Positions 16,762 through 25,790 are shown, numbered from the stretch's first letter. The stretch: 53,874 bases of DNA from Negativicutes bacterium (GCA_031292035.1 JARLHX010000036.1:1-53874), one strand, 5' to 3'. Numbers and translations are program-made. Notes: generated by a model from the sequence alone, not told the origin.

Positions 16762-17819
16762 TCGTCATCACTCCCCCCTTTGACCCGGCTGCGGCCGGTG
16801 TGCTGGTGCCTCAGCCGAACCGTCCTGACGATTTCGGCCAGGTTGCGGTTGGGAGTCCAGCAGGGAACGGCGCATTCCGGCGCCACCATATGAACACCGC
16901 TGTCCATCGCGTCGGCGGTGGCCCTGCGGACATCCTGCAGCGATCCGTTCAATAGTACGTTGGGATTATTGATGTTGCCGATGATGAGCATCCTGCCGGC
17001 AGCCAGCCGGATCGCCGCTGCCGGGTCGTTGCGTGAATCAAGGTGAAAAGCGTCGAACCCGGCTGTGGAAATAGAAGCAAGACGGTCTTCCACCGGTCCG
17101 CACAAGTGCAGGATGAGCGGCCCGGCTTTTTTCAGCCTGGCAGTGCACTCTTTGTGCACAGGCAGGAGAAATTCCTCATAGATTTTGGCACTGACCAGAT
17201 CGGCGGTGGGATGATCCGCCCAGGTAACCGCATCGGCACCGGCCTCGAACTGCGCTTCGGCGAACAGGATCGACGCTTCTTTGAGCACATGGAGGAAATC
17301 GCGGACTTTTTCCGGCTCCAGCACCGTCTCCAGCAAAAAGCGGTTGATGCCGTGCAGATGGTAGGTCAGGGTCCACGGGCCGATTACTTTGCCAATGATG
17401 GCGACATCCTGGCCGTATTTTTTGCGCAGCAGTTTTATGGCAGTGAGGATCGTTTTTGTGGCCCGGGCGTCGAGAAAGCCGCCGGTCAGCCGGACCTCCG
17501 CAGGGTCATTGATCGGCGATACAGCGGTGGAGGGCAGTTCGTCGCGCTTGCCCCAGTCGATGGTGCAGCCCAAAGCGGCGGCTTCATGCTGTACCGAAAA
17601 ATAGGGGGCCACGGTATCAAAGCCGAGCACTTCATAGCCGACACCGGCCAGAGCAGCCATTTTGTCGGCGGACAGGTGAGCCTGGGGAAAGTAGGCTCCT
17701 GTCGCCTGCATACTCTCAACCGTGGCGACCGAAGTCGGACTGACCGCCGGGATTCGATCGCATTCCTCGCCGCGCAGCACCGCCAAAAAACGCTCGCGTG
17801 GTGTCATGGCCGCTTTCAT
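16725..17819 (-). CDS. MtaA/MtbA-type URO-D methyltransferase (zinc site intact)
   Basis: A 364-residue paralogue of the methyltransferase at 10.7-11.7 kb, with H238-L-C240 (LILHLCGP) and C316 (APECAVPC) as the zinc ligands. Sequence outside the motifs is also close (KLLRKKYGQDVAIIGKVIGPW). Its last ~25 residues, basic and Asn/Trp-rich, look like an extension because the stop lies inside the regulator gene. The ATG at 17819 has GGAGGG 8 bases upstream. There is no corrinoid gene directly beside it; the nearest is at 11.7-12.4 kb beyond the transporters. It may therefore serve the same corrinoid protein as its paralogue, with a different methyl donor or acceptor. Confidence 0.92.
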   Translation of the reverse strand: MKAAMTPRERFLAVLRGEECDRIPAVSPTSVATVESMQATGAYFPQAHLSADKMAALAGVGYEVLGFDTVAPYFSVQHEAAALGCTIDWGKRDELPSTAVSPINDPAEVRLTGGFLDARATKTILTAIKLLRKKYGQDVAIIGKVIGPWTLTYHLHGINRFLLETVLEPEKVRDFLHVLKEASILFAEAQFEAGADAVTWADHPTADLVSAKIYEEFLLPVHKECTARLKKAGPLILHLCGPVEDRLASISTAGFDAFHLDSRNDPAAAIRLAAGRMLIIGNINNPNVLLNGSLQDVRRATADAMDSGVHMVAPECAVPCWTPNRNLAEIVRTVRLRHQHTGRSRVKGGSDDDWNNGWSAMRKN

Positions 17820-17993
17820 AGAAAAGTCCCTCCGCAATCCACACCTGGAGTGTCGAAATCTGACCGGCAAAAGACAGGCTGTTTTGTCCTATATCTTTCG
17901 TCACAAGGCTGGGATATCCTGTCCTATCAGGAACATTCGCAGCAATATTCCGAAAATATACACCCCGGCTTTCAACAAGCGGACAAAAGCAAC

Positions 17994-18019
17994 AAAAAAA
18001 GCAGGCTGAATTTGCCTGC
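17994..18019 (-). terminator. Terminator of the NADH dehydrogenase gene
   Basis: On the minus strand GCAGGC-AAATTCA-GCCTGC is followed by a run of seven T. It lies 65 bases after the stop of the type II NADH dehydrogenase gene. Confidence 0.85.
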
Positions 18020-18083
18020 CCAATACCCAGTCCGGCCGGACTCCACCGGCGTCTTTGTTTTGCAGTACAGTCTAAGGGAAAAT

Positions 18084-19328
18084 TCACTTCCCCTGGATGA
18101 TCTGTTCTGCGTAATCATAGGTAATATAGGACCATACCCATTTTACGAAAACCACCAGCCGGTTGCGGAAACTGGTCAGGCGCCAAATGTGGATAACGGC
18201 CCATATCAGCCAGGCAGTGAACCCTTTGATACTGCTTCGCCCCAGCGTGCCGACAGCGGCGTTTCTTCCGATAATTGCGAAACTGCCTGGCGAATGATAG
18301 ACGAAAGCTCTGGGAGCCTCGCCCCGCAGCGTCCTCAATATGTTGTCGGCGGCAGCCTTTCCCTGTTGCATTGCGACCGGGGCCACCATTGGCAGCGGAG
18401 CTCCGTCCTGTTCATAGTGAGCCGTGTCGCCGATAACACAGGCCTCGGGAAAACCCGGAACCTGCAGATATTCATTGACCTTGACCCTGTGCAGGTTATC
18501 CAGCGGGACCCCGAGCCGATCAGCCAATTCAGCGGCCCGGACCCCGGCGGCCCAAATGACAGTGCGCGTGGAAACCGCGTCACCGTCTGCAGTCCTGAGC
18601 CAACTTCCGTCGTAGCTCTCAATCTGGGTCGCCAATTTGACAACCACATTCTTGCCTGTTAGTTTGGCATAGGCCTCCTGCCGCAACTCTTCCGGCATGG
18701 TTGTTAACAGAGAATCGGTGGCTCCATACAAAATGATGCGAGGTTCGGAAAAGTCTATCTGCCGATATTCCTTCGCCAGCGCCTGATAGACAAGTTCTGC
18801 CAGCGCACCGGCGGTTTCCACCCCGGTGGGTCCGGCGCCGACGACGACGAAGGTCAACAGCATCCGCCGTATCGCCGGATCCGGCTCATGGGCCGCCTTT
18901 TCAAACATCCGCAGGAGATGATCCCTGATCTTTACCCCGTCTTCCAGGTCTTTCATGCCAAAGGAATGAATATTCATTTCACTGTTCCCGTAATAATTGG
19001 TCACACTGCCGTTGGCAACAATTAAATAGTCGTAATCTACAGCTCCTGCCCCGTCCGTCAGGACTGTCTTCTTCTCAAAATCCACAGCGACAACTTCACT
19101 GAGAAGAAAGTCCAGATTCTTTTGTTGCCGAAACACGGATCGCACCGGGAAAGCTATGTCTTCCGCCGAAAGTCCCGCTGTCGCAACCTGATACAACAGC
19201 GGCCTGAACACATGATAGTTGTTTTTGTCAATCAGGGTAATAGCTACAGGCGAATCCGCCAATTCCCGGACCGCCGACACGCCCGCGAAGCCTGCGCCTA
19301 TTATGACAACCCTCGGTTGAACCGTCAC
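18084..19328 (-). CDS. ndh: Type II NADH:quinone oxidoreductase (NDH-2)
   Basis: A 414-residue flavoprotein that oxidises NADH and reduces quinone at the inner membrane without pumping protons. The FAD-binding motif IGAGFAGVSAV is at residues 10-20, a second dinucleotide motif (VVGAGPTGVETAG) near 165, and a third FAD-contact region near AVIGDTAHYEQDG. The C-terminal ~60 residues hold the amphipathic membrane-anchor helices (TAWLIWAVIHIWRLTSF), as in genuine NDH-2. The start is GTG at 19328 with GGGAG 8 bases upstream. It stands alone, with its own terminator at 17994-18019. In an anaerobe it may balance NADH or deal with traces of oxygen. Confidence 0.93.
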   Translation of the reverse strand: MTVQPRVVIIGAGFAGVSAVRELADSPVAITLIDKNNYHVFRPLLYQVATAGLSAEDIAFPVRSVFRQQKNLDFLLSEVVAVDFEKKTVLTDGAGAVDYDYLIVANGSVTNYYGNSEMNIHSFGMKDLEDGVKIRDHLLRMFEKAAHEPDPAIRRMLLTFVVVGAGPTGVETAGALAELVYQALAKEYRQIDFSEPRIILYGATDSLLTTMPEELRQEAYAKLTGKNVVVKLATQIESYDGSWLRTADGDAVSTRTVIWAAGVRAAELADRLGVPLDNLHRVKVNEYLQVPGFPEACVIGDTAHYEQDGAPLPMVAPVAMQQGKAAADNILRTLRGEAPRAFVYHSPGSFAIIGRNAAVGTLGRSSIKGFTAWLIWAVIHIWRLTSFRNRLVVFVKWVWSYITYDYAEQIIQGK

Positions 19329-19425
19329 TTTCCCATCTCCCTCACGTTTGCCTGAAACAAATCGCTTATATTAAAACGTCATTTGTCTCACCATTTGTTT
19401 GAGCCGTTTCCCACATTCTTTATGC

Positions 19426-19911
19426 CTACTGCCAAGTATTGGTTTCGACATTGTAAAGCAAACGGGGGACAGCGAGGGTTTCGCCGCCTTTGGCAAGTTT
19501 TACGTTCCCCTCAAACTGAGCTATTTTCTTTTCCCAGTTTAAGTCTACGCGATCAGCCGTTATCGTCAGGTCACCGCGGCAAAAGTTGACACTTCCTTCG
19601 ATCATTGCCCGGTTTTGAGCGCTGACAACGTGAACGCTGTCGGCGCTCAAAACCATGTCGTCCTGCGTAAAGGTGATCCCGCCGGCTCCCCAGATTTCCA
19701 TCACAGCCAGGCTGGCTTTGGCCTGCCCGGCAGTGATTTTCTGATTGCGGATCTGGATGTACACATTGCCATTGAGAAAGTACAAGCCGGTATTTACGTC
19801 GTAGTAAGACTTGTCGGCCTTGATGACCGGCGGCGGCGCAGCGGCCGCGACCGGCATGATCCCCTGGCTCAAAAGTCCAAAAAGAAAAACAGTCAATAAC
19901 AGGCAGCGCAT
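19426..19911 (-). CDS. LptA/OstA-like periplasmic protein
   Basis: A 161-residue exported protein. A signal peptide (residues 1-24, ending AAAA) precedes an OstA/LptA N-terminal-like domain built of short beta repeats: IKADKSYYDVNTGLYFLNGNV, then KITAGQAKASL, MVLSADSVHVVSAQNRAMIEGSV and LTITADRVDLNWEKKIAQFEGNV. LptA forms the periplasmic bridge that carries lipopolysaccharide to the outer membrane. Its presence supports a two-membrane Firmicute. No other lpt gene is nearby, so this may be a free-standing paralogue rather than the main LptA. The ATG at 19911 has GGAGG 7 bases upstream. Confidence 0.85.
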   Translation of the reverse strand: MRCLLLTVFLFGLLSQGIMPVAAAAPPPVIKADKSYYDVNTGLYFLNGNVYIQIRNQKITAGQAKASLAVMEIWGAGGITFTQDDMVLSADSVHVVSAQNRAMIEGSVNFCRGDLTITADRVDLNWEKKIAQFEGNVKLAKGGETLAVPRLLYNVETNTWQ

Positions 19912-20047
19912 CCCTTTACCTCCGAAGCAGCAATCAGTATATAACGTTCGTCAAATGACGGCTATCCTACGGCGAACAATTCCTGCAATAATGTACGAAT
20001 TCCCCCTTAAACCTGCCTTTTCCTGCACCGTCGTCACGCCTTGGCTG

Positions 20048-20221
20048 TCAGCCGACAGAGCCCCGCAGGACGATTAGATCATATAACCGGCTTTCCAGCC
20101 TGGCCAAAAGGAGAATTCCGTCCTGAGAAGAGTGCTGGCCTAATTCACGCAGCTGCTGGTACTGCAGCGTCAAATCATGGATTTCCTCAACCAAAGCCTG
20201 CTTTTTCTCGGAAAATTGCAT
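20048..20221 (-). CDS. Spo0E-like sporulation regulatory phosphatase
   Basis: A 57-residue protein. The layout, LVEEIHDLTLQYQQLRELG then ESRLYDLIV after about 20 residues, matches the two-helix hairpin of Spo0E family aspartyl-phosphate phosphatases, which remove phosphate from Spo0A and delay sporulation. The usual S-x2-LD motif reads ESRLYD here, so the match is imperfect. I chose the ATG at 20221 because GGAGG lies 10 bases upstream; a longer reading to 20362 adds residues unlike the family. It suggests that the organism forms spores. Confidence 0.6.
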   Translation of the reverse strand: MQFSEKKQALVEEIHDLTLQYQQLRELGQHSSQDGILLLARLESRLYDLIVLRGSVG

Positions 20222-20298
20222 CCCGCAAGTACCTCCGCGACTGATATAAACCCTCCACCCAGGAGTATCATGGTCGGCCTGAACGAAAGCCAGATTTT

Positions 20299-20397
20299 TT
20301 ATTTGTCCTTGACAACCGGTGCTTTGTAAAGCAAAACCGCGAATATTACTGCACTGATGCAAAGGATGGCCAGATAACCCCCGATAAGGACCTTCAT
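20299..20397 (-). CDS. 32-residue single-pass membrane microprotein next to the RND pump
   Basis: This short reading frame encodes 32 residues: MKVLIGGYLAILCISAVIFA, then a further 12 residues ending in KDK. About 22 residues form one hydrophobic helix, with a charged C-terminal tail. The ATG has a strong GGGAGGGG ribosome site 5-9 bases upstream. The gene starts 55 bases after the RND transporter stop, with no terminator between. In Escherichia coli a small one-helix protein (AcrZ) binds AcrB; an analogous role here is only inferred from position. Confidence 0.6.
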   Translation of the reverse strand: MKVLIGGYLAILCISAVIFAVLLYKAPVVKDK

Positions 20398-20451
20398 CCC
20401 TGTTCCCCTCCCAACAAGTAACACGATGCTCTATGACCCGGTGAAATCATT

Positions 20452-23400
20452 TCAGCCGGAGCGCCGTATTTTCATGGTTTTCAGCTTCGCCGCACCATAT
20501 TCGATCACCACATACAGCACAGGAACCAGAAATATCCCGATGGCAGTGGCTGTCAGCATGCCGCCTACGACTGTTGTACCCAGCGCCCGCCGGGCGGCCG
20601 CGCCGGCTCCCGTCGATATCGCCAGCGGTATGCAGCCCAGAATGAAGGCAAACGACGTCATCAGTATCGGCCTTAGCCTGAGTTTAGCTGCTTCCACCGC
20701 CGCCTGAACCGGCTCCATGCCTTTTTCGGTCCTGACTTTAGCCCATTCCACAATCAGGATTGCGTTCTTTGCCGACAACCCGATCAGCATAACCAGGCCG
20801 ATTTGCATGTACACACTGTTTTCCAGTCCGCGAAAGTACTGACAAAGCAGTGATCCCATGATCCCCGCGGGAACCGAGAGCAACACGGCAAAGGGAATAT
20901 TCCAGCTTTCGTATAAAGCCGCCAGACAAAGGAAGACAAAAAGCAACCCGAAAGCGAAGATCATCGGCGTGCGTCCGCTGGACAACTTTTCTTCCCGGCT
21001 CAAATCCGCCCATTCGTAGGTAAAGGTATTGGGCAGCGTCTCGGCAGCCGCTTCTTCCAGGGCCTTCATCGCCTGGCCCGAGCTATACCCTTGCGCCGTA
21101 TTGGCGTTAATCTGCATGGCGGGGTAGCCGTTGAAGCGTTTGATCAGCGCCTGGCCGCTGATGACAACCGGTTTTATCAGGGTGTTGAGCGGTACCATGT
21201 CGCCGCCGGAATTTTTAACATAGAAGAAACGGGTCGCATCGACGTCGGCGCGGAATTCCGGTTCAGCCTGGAGCATGACTTTGTAGGTGCGGCCGAAACG
21301 GTTGAAATCGTTGACCTGCATACCACCCAGGAATACTTGCAGCGCCGTGAAGATGTCCTGAATCGGAACCCCCAGTGCCTTGGCCTTTTCACGGTCAACT
21401 TCATAGCGATAGGCGGGAGTATTCGCCTTGAAGCTGGACTGGATCATGCCGATTTCCGGCCGCTGCCGGGCGGCGGCGATGAACTGCTCGGATACTTCAT
21501 TCATTTCTTCCGTCGTTGCTCCGCCGCGGTCCTGGATCATCAGGGTCAACCCGCCAACCGCCCCGATTCCCGGCAGCGACGGCGGCTTAAAGGCAAAAAC
21601 CGTTGCCTCGGGCATATCGGCCAATTGGGGGCTGGCTTTTCCGATTACGGCGTCCAGCTGGGTATCCGACGACGTCCGTTCCGCCCACGGTTTCAGACCG
21701 ATGCCGACCATGGCGCTGTTCGGTTTCTGACCGCCTGCCAGAACATCGTAACCGGCCACCTCCATGGTATTTTCCACGCCAGGCAATGCACGGTAGGTTG
21801 CGCCCACCTGCTTGGCTATTGCGCGGGTACGGTTCATATTCGCCGCTTCCGGCAGATTGACCACCGACAGGATAAAGCCCTGGTCCTCGCTGGGAACGAA
21901 AGTGGATGGGATGATTCGCAGCATTCCGAAGCAAAGCACGACGATAACCGCCAGACCCACCATCCCCAGACCGGCCCGGCGGATAGCCAGCCGGACCCCG
22001 CGGGAATAACGCTCTGTCGTCCGCTCAAACCAGTCGTTGAACCAGTCAAAAAACCTGCCGATCACGCCGGTACGCGCCTGCTTGACATAAGGTTTCAACA
22101 GCGTGCTGCACAGCGCCGGTGTCAGGGACAGGGCGATAATGGCCGACAGGGCCATCGACACGGCAATGGTGAGGGCAAATTGTTTATACAATACGCCGGT
22201 CGTTCCCCCGAAAAAAGCCACCGGAATAAAAACCGACGCAAGCACGAAGGCGATGGCGATGACCGGCCCGGACACTTCTTCCATCGCCCGGACCGTCGCT
22301 TCTTTAGGGTTAAGACCCGAATTCCGCATATGGTGTTCCACCGCTTCCACCACGATGATGGCATCATCGACGACCAGTCCGATGGCCAGCACCATGGCAA
22401 ACAGGGTCAGCGTGTTAATCGAAAATCCCAGGATAACAAAGGCGCCAAAGGTGCCAATCAGCGAAACCGGCACCGCCAGCATCGGGATCAACGTCGCCCG
22501 CCAGCTTTGCAGGAACAGATAGACGATGATGATTACCAGGGCCAGCGCCTCAAGAAAGGTGTGAAACACTTTATTCAGCGACTCCCGGATATACTTGGTA
22601 TTATCATTCAGGATGCTGTATTCCATACCGGGAGGAAACCGTTTGGCGGCGTCCTCAATCACCTGGCGCACGCCGGAGACCGTTTCTAGGGCGTTGGCGT
22701 CGGTGGTCAGCTGTACGGCAAATACAACGGAGTCGTTGCCGTTATACGTGCTTTTGAAGGTGCTGTCCTTGGCCCCCAGCTCAATGGTGGCTACGTCCCC
22801 CAGCCGAATCGCCGAACCATCTGCCTGGGACCTCAGAATGATCTTCCGGAAGTCCTCCTCCTTGACCAGACCGCCCTGCACGTTGGCGGTATACTGATGC
22901 TCCTGCTGCGGCACCGAAGGCAACTGGCCGATGGTGCCGGCCGGCGCCTGGACATTCTGCTCTTTGATGGCATTAACGATATCGGCAGCGGTAATTTTCA
23001 GCTGGGCCAGTTTATCCGGTTTCAGCCAGATGCGCATACCGAAGTCAGTGCCGTATTCGCCGACATCGCCTACGCCTTTGACCCGGCGAATATCGTCGAT
23101 GATGTTGATGCTCCCGTAGTTCTTAAGAAAAACGCTGTCATAGTCGCCCTTCGGCGCGATCAGGCTGAAGTAAAGGGCCGTATCCGGCGAAACCTTCCGG
23201 GTCGTCACCCCGTTCGTCTGCACGTCCTGCGGCAAACCGGCGTTGGCCTGGACTACCCGGTTCTGGGTATACATGGTCACCGTGTCCGGGTTTTGCCCCA
23301 GCTCGAATTTGACGGTCATGGAATAACGGCCCGTATCGGCACTGGTTGACGACATCGCCACCGCGCCCTCCACCCCGTTGACCTGCTGCTCGATGACCTG

Positions 23401-23586
23401 GGCCACCGTTTTTTCCAGAACGTCGGCGTTGGCGCCGGTATATATGGTGCTGACACTTACCTGCGGCGGCGTGATCTGCGGGTACTGGGCGATCGGCAGC
23501 TGGAAAGCCGCAATACCTCCCGCAAGCGTAATGATGAGCGCAACTACGATTGCGAAGATCGGGCGATTGATGAAAAACTTTGCCAT
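20452..23586 (-). CDS. RND multidrug efflux transporter (HAE-1 family, AcrB/MexB type)
   Basis: A full-length 1044-residue inner-membrane pump that drives drugs out through a periplasmic adaptor and an outer-membrane channel, using protons. Both proton-relay regions are visible: GLVVDDAIIVVEA (the Asp-Asp pair of segment 4) and GLSAKNAILIVEWA (the Lys of segment 10). The N-terminus (MAKFFINRPIFAIVVALI) is canonical. The gene follows the adaptor gene with a 9-base gap. No TolC/OprM-type channel is encoded in the window, so that part must come from elsewhere. RND pumps are expected only in two-membrane cells. Confidence 0.97.
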   Translation of the reverse strand: MAKFFINRPIFAIVVALIITLAGGIAAFQLPIAQYPQITPPQVSVSTIYTGANADVLEKTVAQVIEQQVNGVEGAVAMSSTSADTGRYSMTVKFELGQNPDTVTMYTQNRVVQANAGLPQDVQTNGVTTRKVSPDTALYFSLIAPKGDYDSVFLKNYGSINIIDDIRRVKGVGDVGEYGTDFGMRIWLKPDKLAQLKITAADIVNAIKEQNVQAPAGTIGQLPSVPQQEHQYTANVQGGLVKEEDFRKIILRSQADGSAIRLGDVATIELGAKDSTFKSTYNGNDSVVFAVQLTTDANALETVSGVRQVIEDAAKRFPPGMEYSILNDNTKYIRESLNKVFHTFLEALALVIIIVYLFLQSWRATLIPMLAVPVSLIGTFGAFVILGFSINTLTLFAMVLAIGLVVDDAIIVVEAVEHHMRNSGLNPKEATVRAMEEVSGPVIAIAFVLASVFIPVAFFGGTTGVLYKQFALTIAVSMALSAIIALSLTPALCSTLLKPYVKQARTGVIGRFFDWFNDWFERTTERYSRGVRLAIRRAGLGMVGLAVIVVLCFGMLRIIPSTFVPSEDQGFILSVVNLPEAANMNRTRAIAKQVGATYRALPGVENTMEVAGYDVLAGGQKPNSAMVGIGLKPWAERTSSDTQLDAVIGKASPQLADMPEATVFAFKPPSLPGIGAVGGLTLMIQDRGGATTEEMNEVSEQFIAAARQRPEIGMIQSSFKANTPAYRYEVDREKAKALGVPIQDIFTALQVFLGGMQVNDFNRFGRTYKVMLQAEPEFRADVDATRFFYVKNSGGDMVPLNTLIKPVVISGQALIKRFNGYPAMQINANTAQGYSSGQAMKALEEAAAETLPNTFTYEWADLSREEKLSSGRTPMIFAFGLLFVFLCLAALYESWNIPFAVLLSVPAGIMGSLLCQYFRGLENSVYMQIGLVMLIGLSAKNAILIVEWAKVRTEKGMEPVQAAVEAAKLRLRPILMTSFAFILGCIPLAISTGAGAAARRALGTTVVGGMLTATAIGIFLVPVLYVVIEYGAAKLKTMKIRRSG

Positions 23587-23595
23587 CGTGTCCCC

Positions 23596-24726
23596 CTACT
23601 TCGCGTCCGGATTCAAATCTTCCGGCCCGATCATCGTAATTTTCAGCAGTGTTCCCGGCTGGGTTTTAGCAAATCCTTCCACAACAACGATGTCCTGCTC
23701 AGAAAGGCCTTGCTCCAAGATTTGAAAACTGCCGATCTTCGGCCCCATGACCACTTGTCTTGTTTCCGCCTTGTTTTCTGCATCTACAACAGTGACAAAG
23801 GTTTTGCCCAGCAGTTCCTGCACTGCCCGCTCCGGGATCAGGAGCGCCCCTTTCCTGGTTTCACCGGTCGCCACGATCCGGGCGAACATCCCGGGTACCA
23901 GCAGACGCTTCGGGTTGCCGAAGGCCGCCTTCATCGTCAGGGTGCCGGTTTGGTTCGCCATGCCCCGGTCGATTTCTTCCAACTGACCGGCCAGAGGATA
24001 TTCGCTGCCGTCGCCGAGAACCAGTTTCAAGTTTTGGCCCCAGTCGTCGGCTGAGGCACCCCGGCCGGCAAATTTGAGGTATTCGTTCTCGCTCATACTG
24101 AAGCGAACCTGAACAGGGTCCACTGTGGAAACGGTTGCCAGAACGGTGCTGCCGGCCTGAACATAGCGGCCGGCACTCAACTCGCCTACGCCAATCCGCC
24201 CGTCAACAGGGGAAACGATGGTCGTGTCAGCCAAATCAATCTCGGCTTGGGATTGTTTGGCCTGGTAGGCCCGGACAAGCGCCGTGGCCTGCTCCTCCTG
24301 CGACATCGATGTATCTAAGGTCTGGGTTGGAATTGCGCCTTGAGCCGCCAATTTTTGATAGCGCGCCATATCACGGCGGATGTTGACAAGCGATGCCTGG
24401 GCTTGGGCCACTTGGGCCTGAGTATCGGCAACCGCCGCGGCGTACTGGCGGCGGTCGATTTCAAACAAAGGCTGACCGGTACGAATAATGTCCCCGCCTC
24501 TGATGAATTTTTGGGCGATGTTGCCGGAAACTCTTGCCAAAATTTGAACCTCGTCTTTTGCCACGATTTCACCGACATATTCATATCTCACCGGTGTATC
24601 CTTCTGAATGACCTGCATCGCTTTGACGGAAACCTGCTGAGGCGCACGGGCAGCCTGTTTGCCGCAACCGGTTGTCACAAGTAAAAGAAGTATGGCTAAA
24701 CCTAGGATGCTCTTCCTGACCAACAT
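23596..24726 (-). CDS. RND efflux periplasmic adaptor (membrane fusion lipoprotein)
   Basis: A 376-residue AcrA/MexA-type adaptor. The N-terminal lipobox LLVTTGC gives a lipid-anchored cysteine at about residue 21. It is followed by the beta-barrel/lipoyl parts (VKAMQVIQKDTPVRYEYVGEIVAKDEVQILARVSG), a coiled-coil hairpin around residues 95-165, and the returning lipoyl half (VSPVDGRIGVGELSAGRYV). It connects the RND pump to an outer-membrane channel. The ATG at 24726 is preceded by GGGGGGATT. Its gene is first in the operon, behind a region with two TetR-type operators. Confidence 0.95.
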   Translation of the reverse strand: MLVRKSILGLAILLLLVTTGCGKQAARAPQQVSVKAMQVIQKDTPVRYEYVGEIVAKDEVQILARVSGNIAQKFIRGGDIIRTGQPLFEIDRRQYAAAVADTQAQVAQAQASLVNIRRDMARYQKLAAQGAIPTQTLDTSMSQEEQATALVRAYQAKQSQAEIDLADTTIVSPVDGRIGVGELSAGRYVQAGSTVLATVSTVDPVQVRFSMSENEYLKFAGRGASADDWGQNLKLVLGDGSEYPLAGQLEEIDRGMANQTGTLTMKAAFGNPKRLLVPGMFARIVATGETRKGALLIPERAVQELLGKTFVTVVDAENKAETRQVVMGPKIGSFQILEQGLSEQDIVVVEGFAKTQPGTLLKITMIGPEDLNPDAK

Positions 24727-24874
24727 AATCCCCCCGTATTTCGGCGTTCGGGCGATGCCACGGCAAAAAACCGCGTCCATGCTTGCCGCCGGCTATTCTG
24801 CCTGGGTGGAAGGCTCAGATCTTGAGCGATCTCATTTTTGCTGCAATATGACACTAACGGCACCTGCCGCAGTC

Positions 24875-24888
24875 TGACTGTTCAGTCA
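24875..24888. promoter_or_regulatory. TetR-type operator before the efflux operon
   Basis: TGACTG-TT-CAGTCA is a perfect palindrome 150 bases upstream of the adaptor start. It shares its half-sites with the operators at 25066 and 25745, so it is probably bound by the adjacent TetR protein. Confidence 0.65.
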
Positions 24889-25065
24889 ATCGTGGGCGAA
24901 CCCCTGCGGGTCCAGCCGACAAAGTCGTCATCTCGCCAAACAAGTAAAAGCCCTCTCACCGGATGACCTAAACTATCTTCTCAGTCCTGGGACATCGTCC
25001 GTTGTTGCCGTCTCAACCGGCAGCCTCCAGCGTCGCTAAAGCCGCGCGCTCCTTCAGTGCCCCAA

Positions 25066-25081
25066 TGACTGATTTCAGTCA
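25066..25081. promoter_or_regulatory. TetR-type operator between tetR and the efflux operon
   Basis: TGACTGATTTCAGTCA has perfect 7-bp arms and differs at only two positions from the operator overlapping the tetR promoter. The rest of the 380-base gap (24727-25105) shows no convincing gene. Confidence 0.7.
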
Positions 25082-25105
25082 GTTAATCTTATGCCAAGAT
25101 TGGGT

Positions 25106-25726
25106 TCAGTTGTTCAAACAAACTATTTCGCATTCAATTCCCAAGGTGGTCTGGATGAGCTTTTGGGCCAGCCCCTTCCGCTGGGCCATGTTCTCGTCAG
25201 ACTCCTTCTTGTATAAGGACTCAACGAGACATCTGATAACTGCCTGAATAAAATCCACCGCCCCATTGGGGTACGCGACCCGGAAGATCCCCTGCTGGAT
25301 GCCTTCATCGACGATTTTCTGCATCTGCGGCGAAAACAGTTCCCGGAACTGGCGGCCGATCCGATCCAGAATATAAAAATACTTGTCGTTGTATAAATAC
25401 TCGAAGATCAGACTCCCGTCGTCCTGGATGCTGCCGGTGTAAATTCTACGGATTACCGAACTTATTTTGGCAAGGGCATTCATTTCCTTAGAATCGGCAA
25501 TGCTTTCAATTTCGTCAATAACCTGGGTCAGTTTTTGCTTCACAATGGCTTCCACGATTTCTTCCTTGGATTTGAAATAGTAATAAAAAGTTCCCTGGGC
25601 TACCCCAATCGCTTTGACAATGTCACCGATCTGGGTTTCATGATATCCATGCATTTTAAAGTGTGCCTCTGCCGCACCCATAATTTCAGCTTTTCTGATT
25701 TCGGGGTCTTTCGATATTCTTGGCAT
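25106..25726 (-). CDS. TetR-family transcriptional repressor
   Basis: A 206-residue repressor. The N-terminal helix-turn-helix is typical: RKAEIMGAAEAHFKMHGYHE then IVKAIGVAQGTFYYYFKSKEEI. The C-terminal ligand-binding domain is not diagnostic. The gene lies upstream of and in the same direction as the RND efflux genes, and three matching palindromes sit around it. It should repress both itself and the pump until a toxic ligand binds. The ATG at 25726 follows AGGTGATGGA. Confidence 0.93.
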   Translation of the reverse strand: MPRISKDPEIRKAEIMGAAEAHFKMHGYHETQIGDIVKAIGVAQGTFYYYFKSKEEIVEAIVKQKLTQVIDEIESIADSKEMNALAKISSVIRRIYTGSIQDDGSLIFEYLYNDKYFYILDRIGRQFRELFSPQMQKIVDEGIQQGIFRVAYPNGAVDFIQAVIRCLVESLYKKESDENMAQRKGLAQKLIQTTLGIECEIVCLNN

Positions 25727-25744
25727 TCCATCACCTAAATTTTT

Positions 25745-25790
25745 TGACTGACTTTAGTCAATTATACCTTCCGCTGGAATATACTGTCAA
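25745..25790 (-). promoter_or_regulatory. tetR promoter with overlapping operator
   Basis: On the minus strand TTGACA (25790-25785), an 18-base spacer and TATAAT (25766-25761) form a consensus sigma-A promoter. The palindrome TGACTGACTTTAGTCA (25745-25760) starts directly after the -10 box, as expected for autorepression. Confidence 0.88.

Noticed and set aside
17043..18662. 539-codon plus-strand frame spanning two minus-strand genes
   Set aside because: It runs antisense across the methyltransferase and NADH dehydrogenase genes and their terminator; no domain is recognisable.
21091..22689. 532-codon plus-strand frame opposite the RND transporter gene
   Set aside because: The frame is a His/Arg/Gln-rich shadow of the pump gene.
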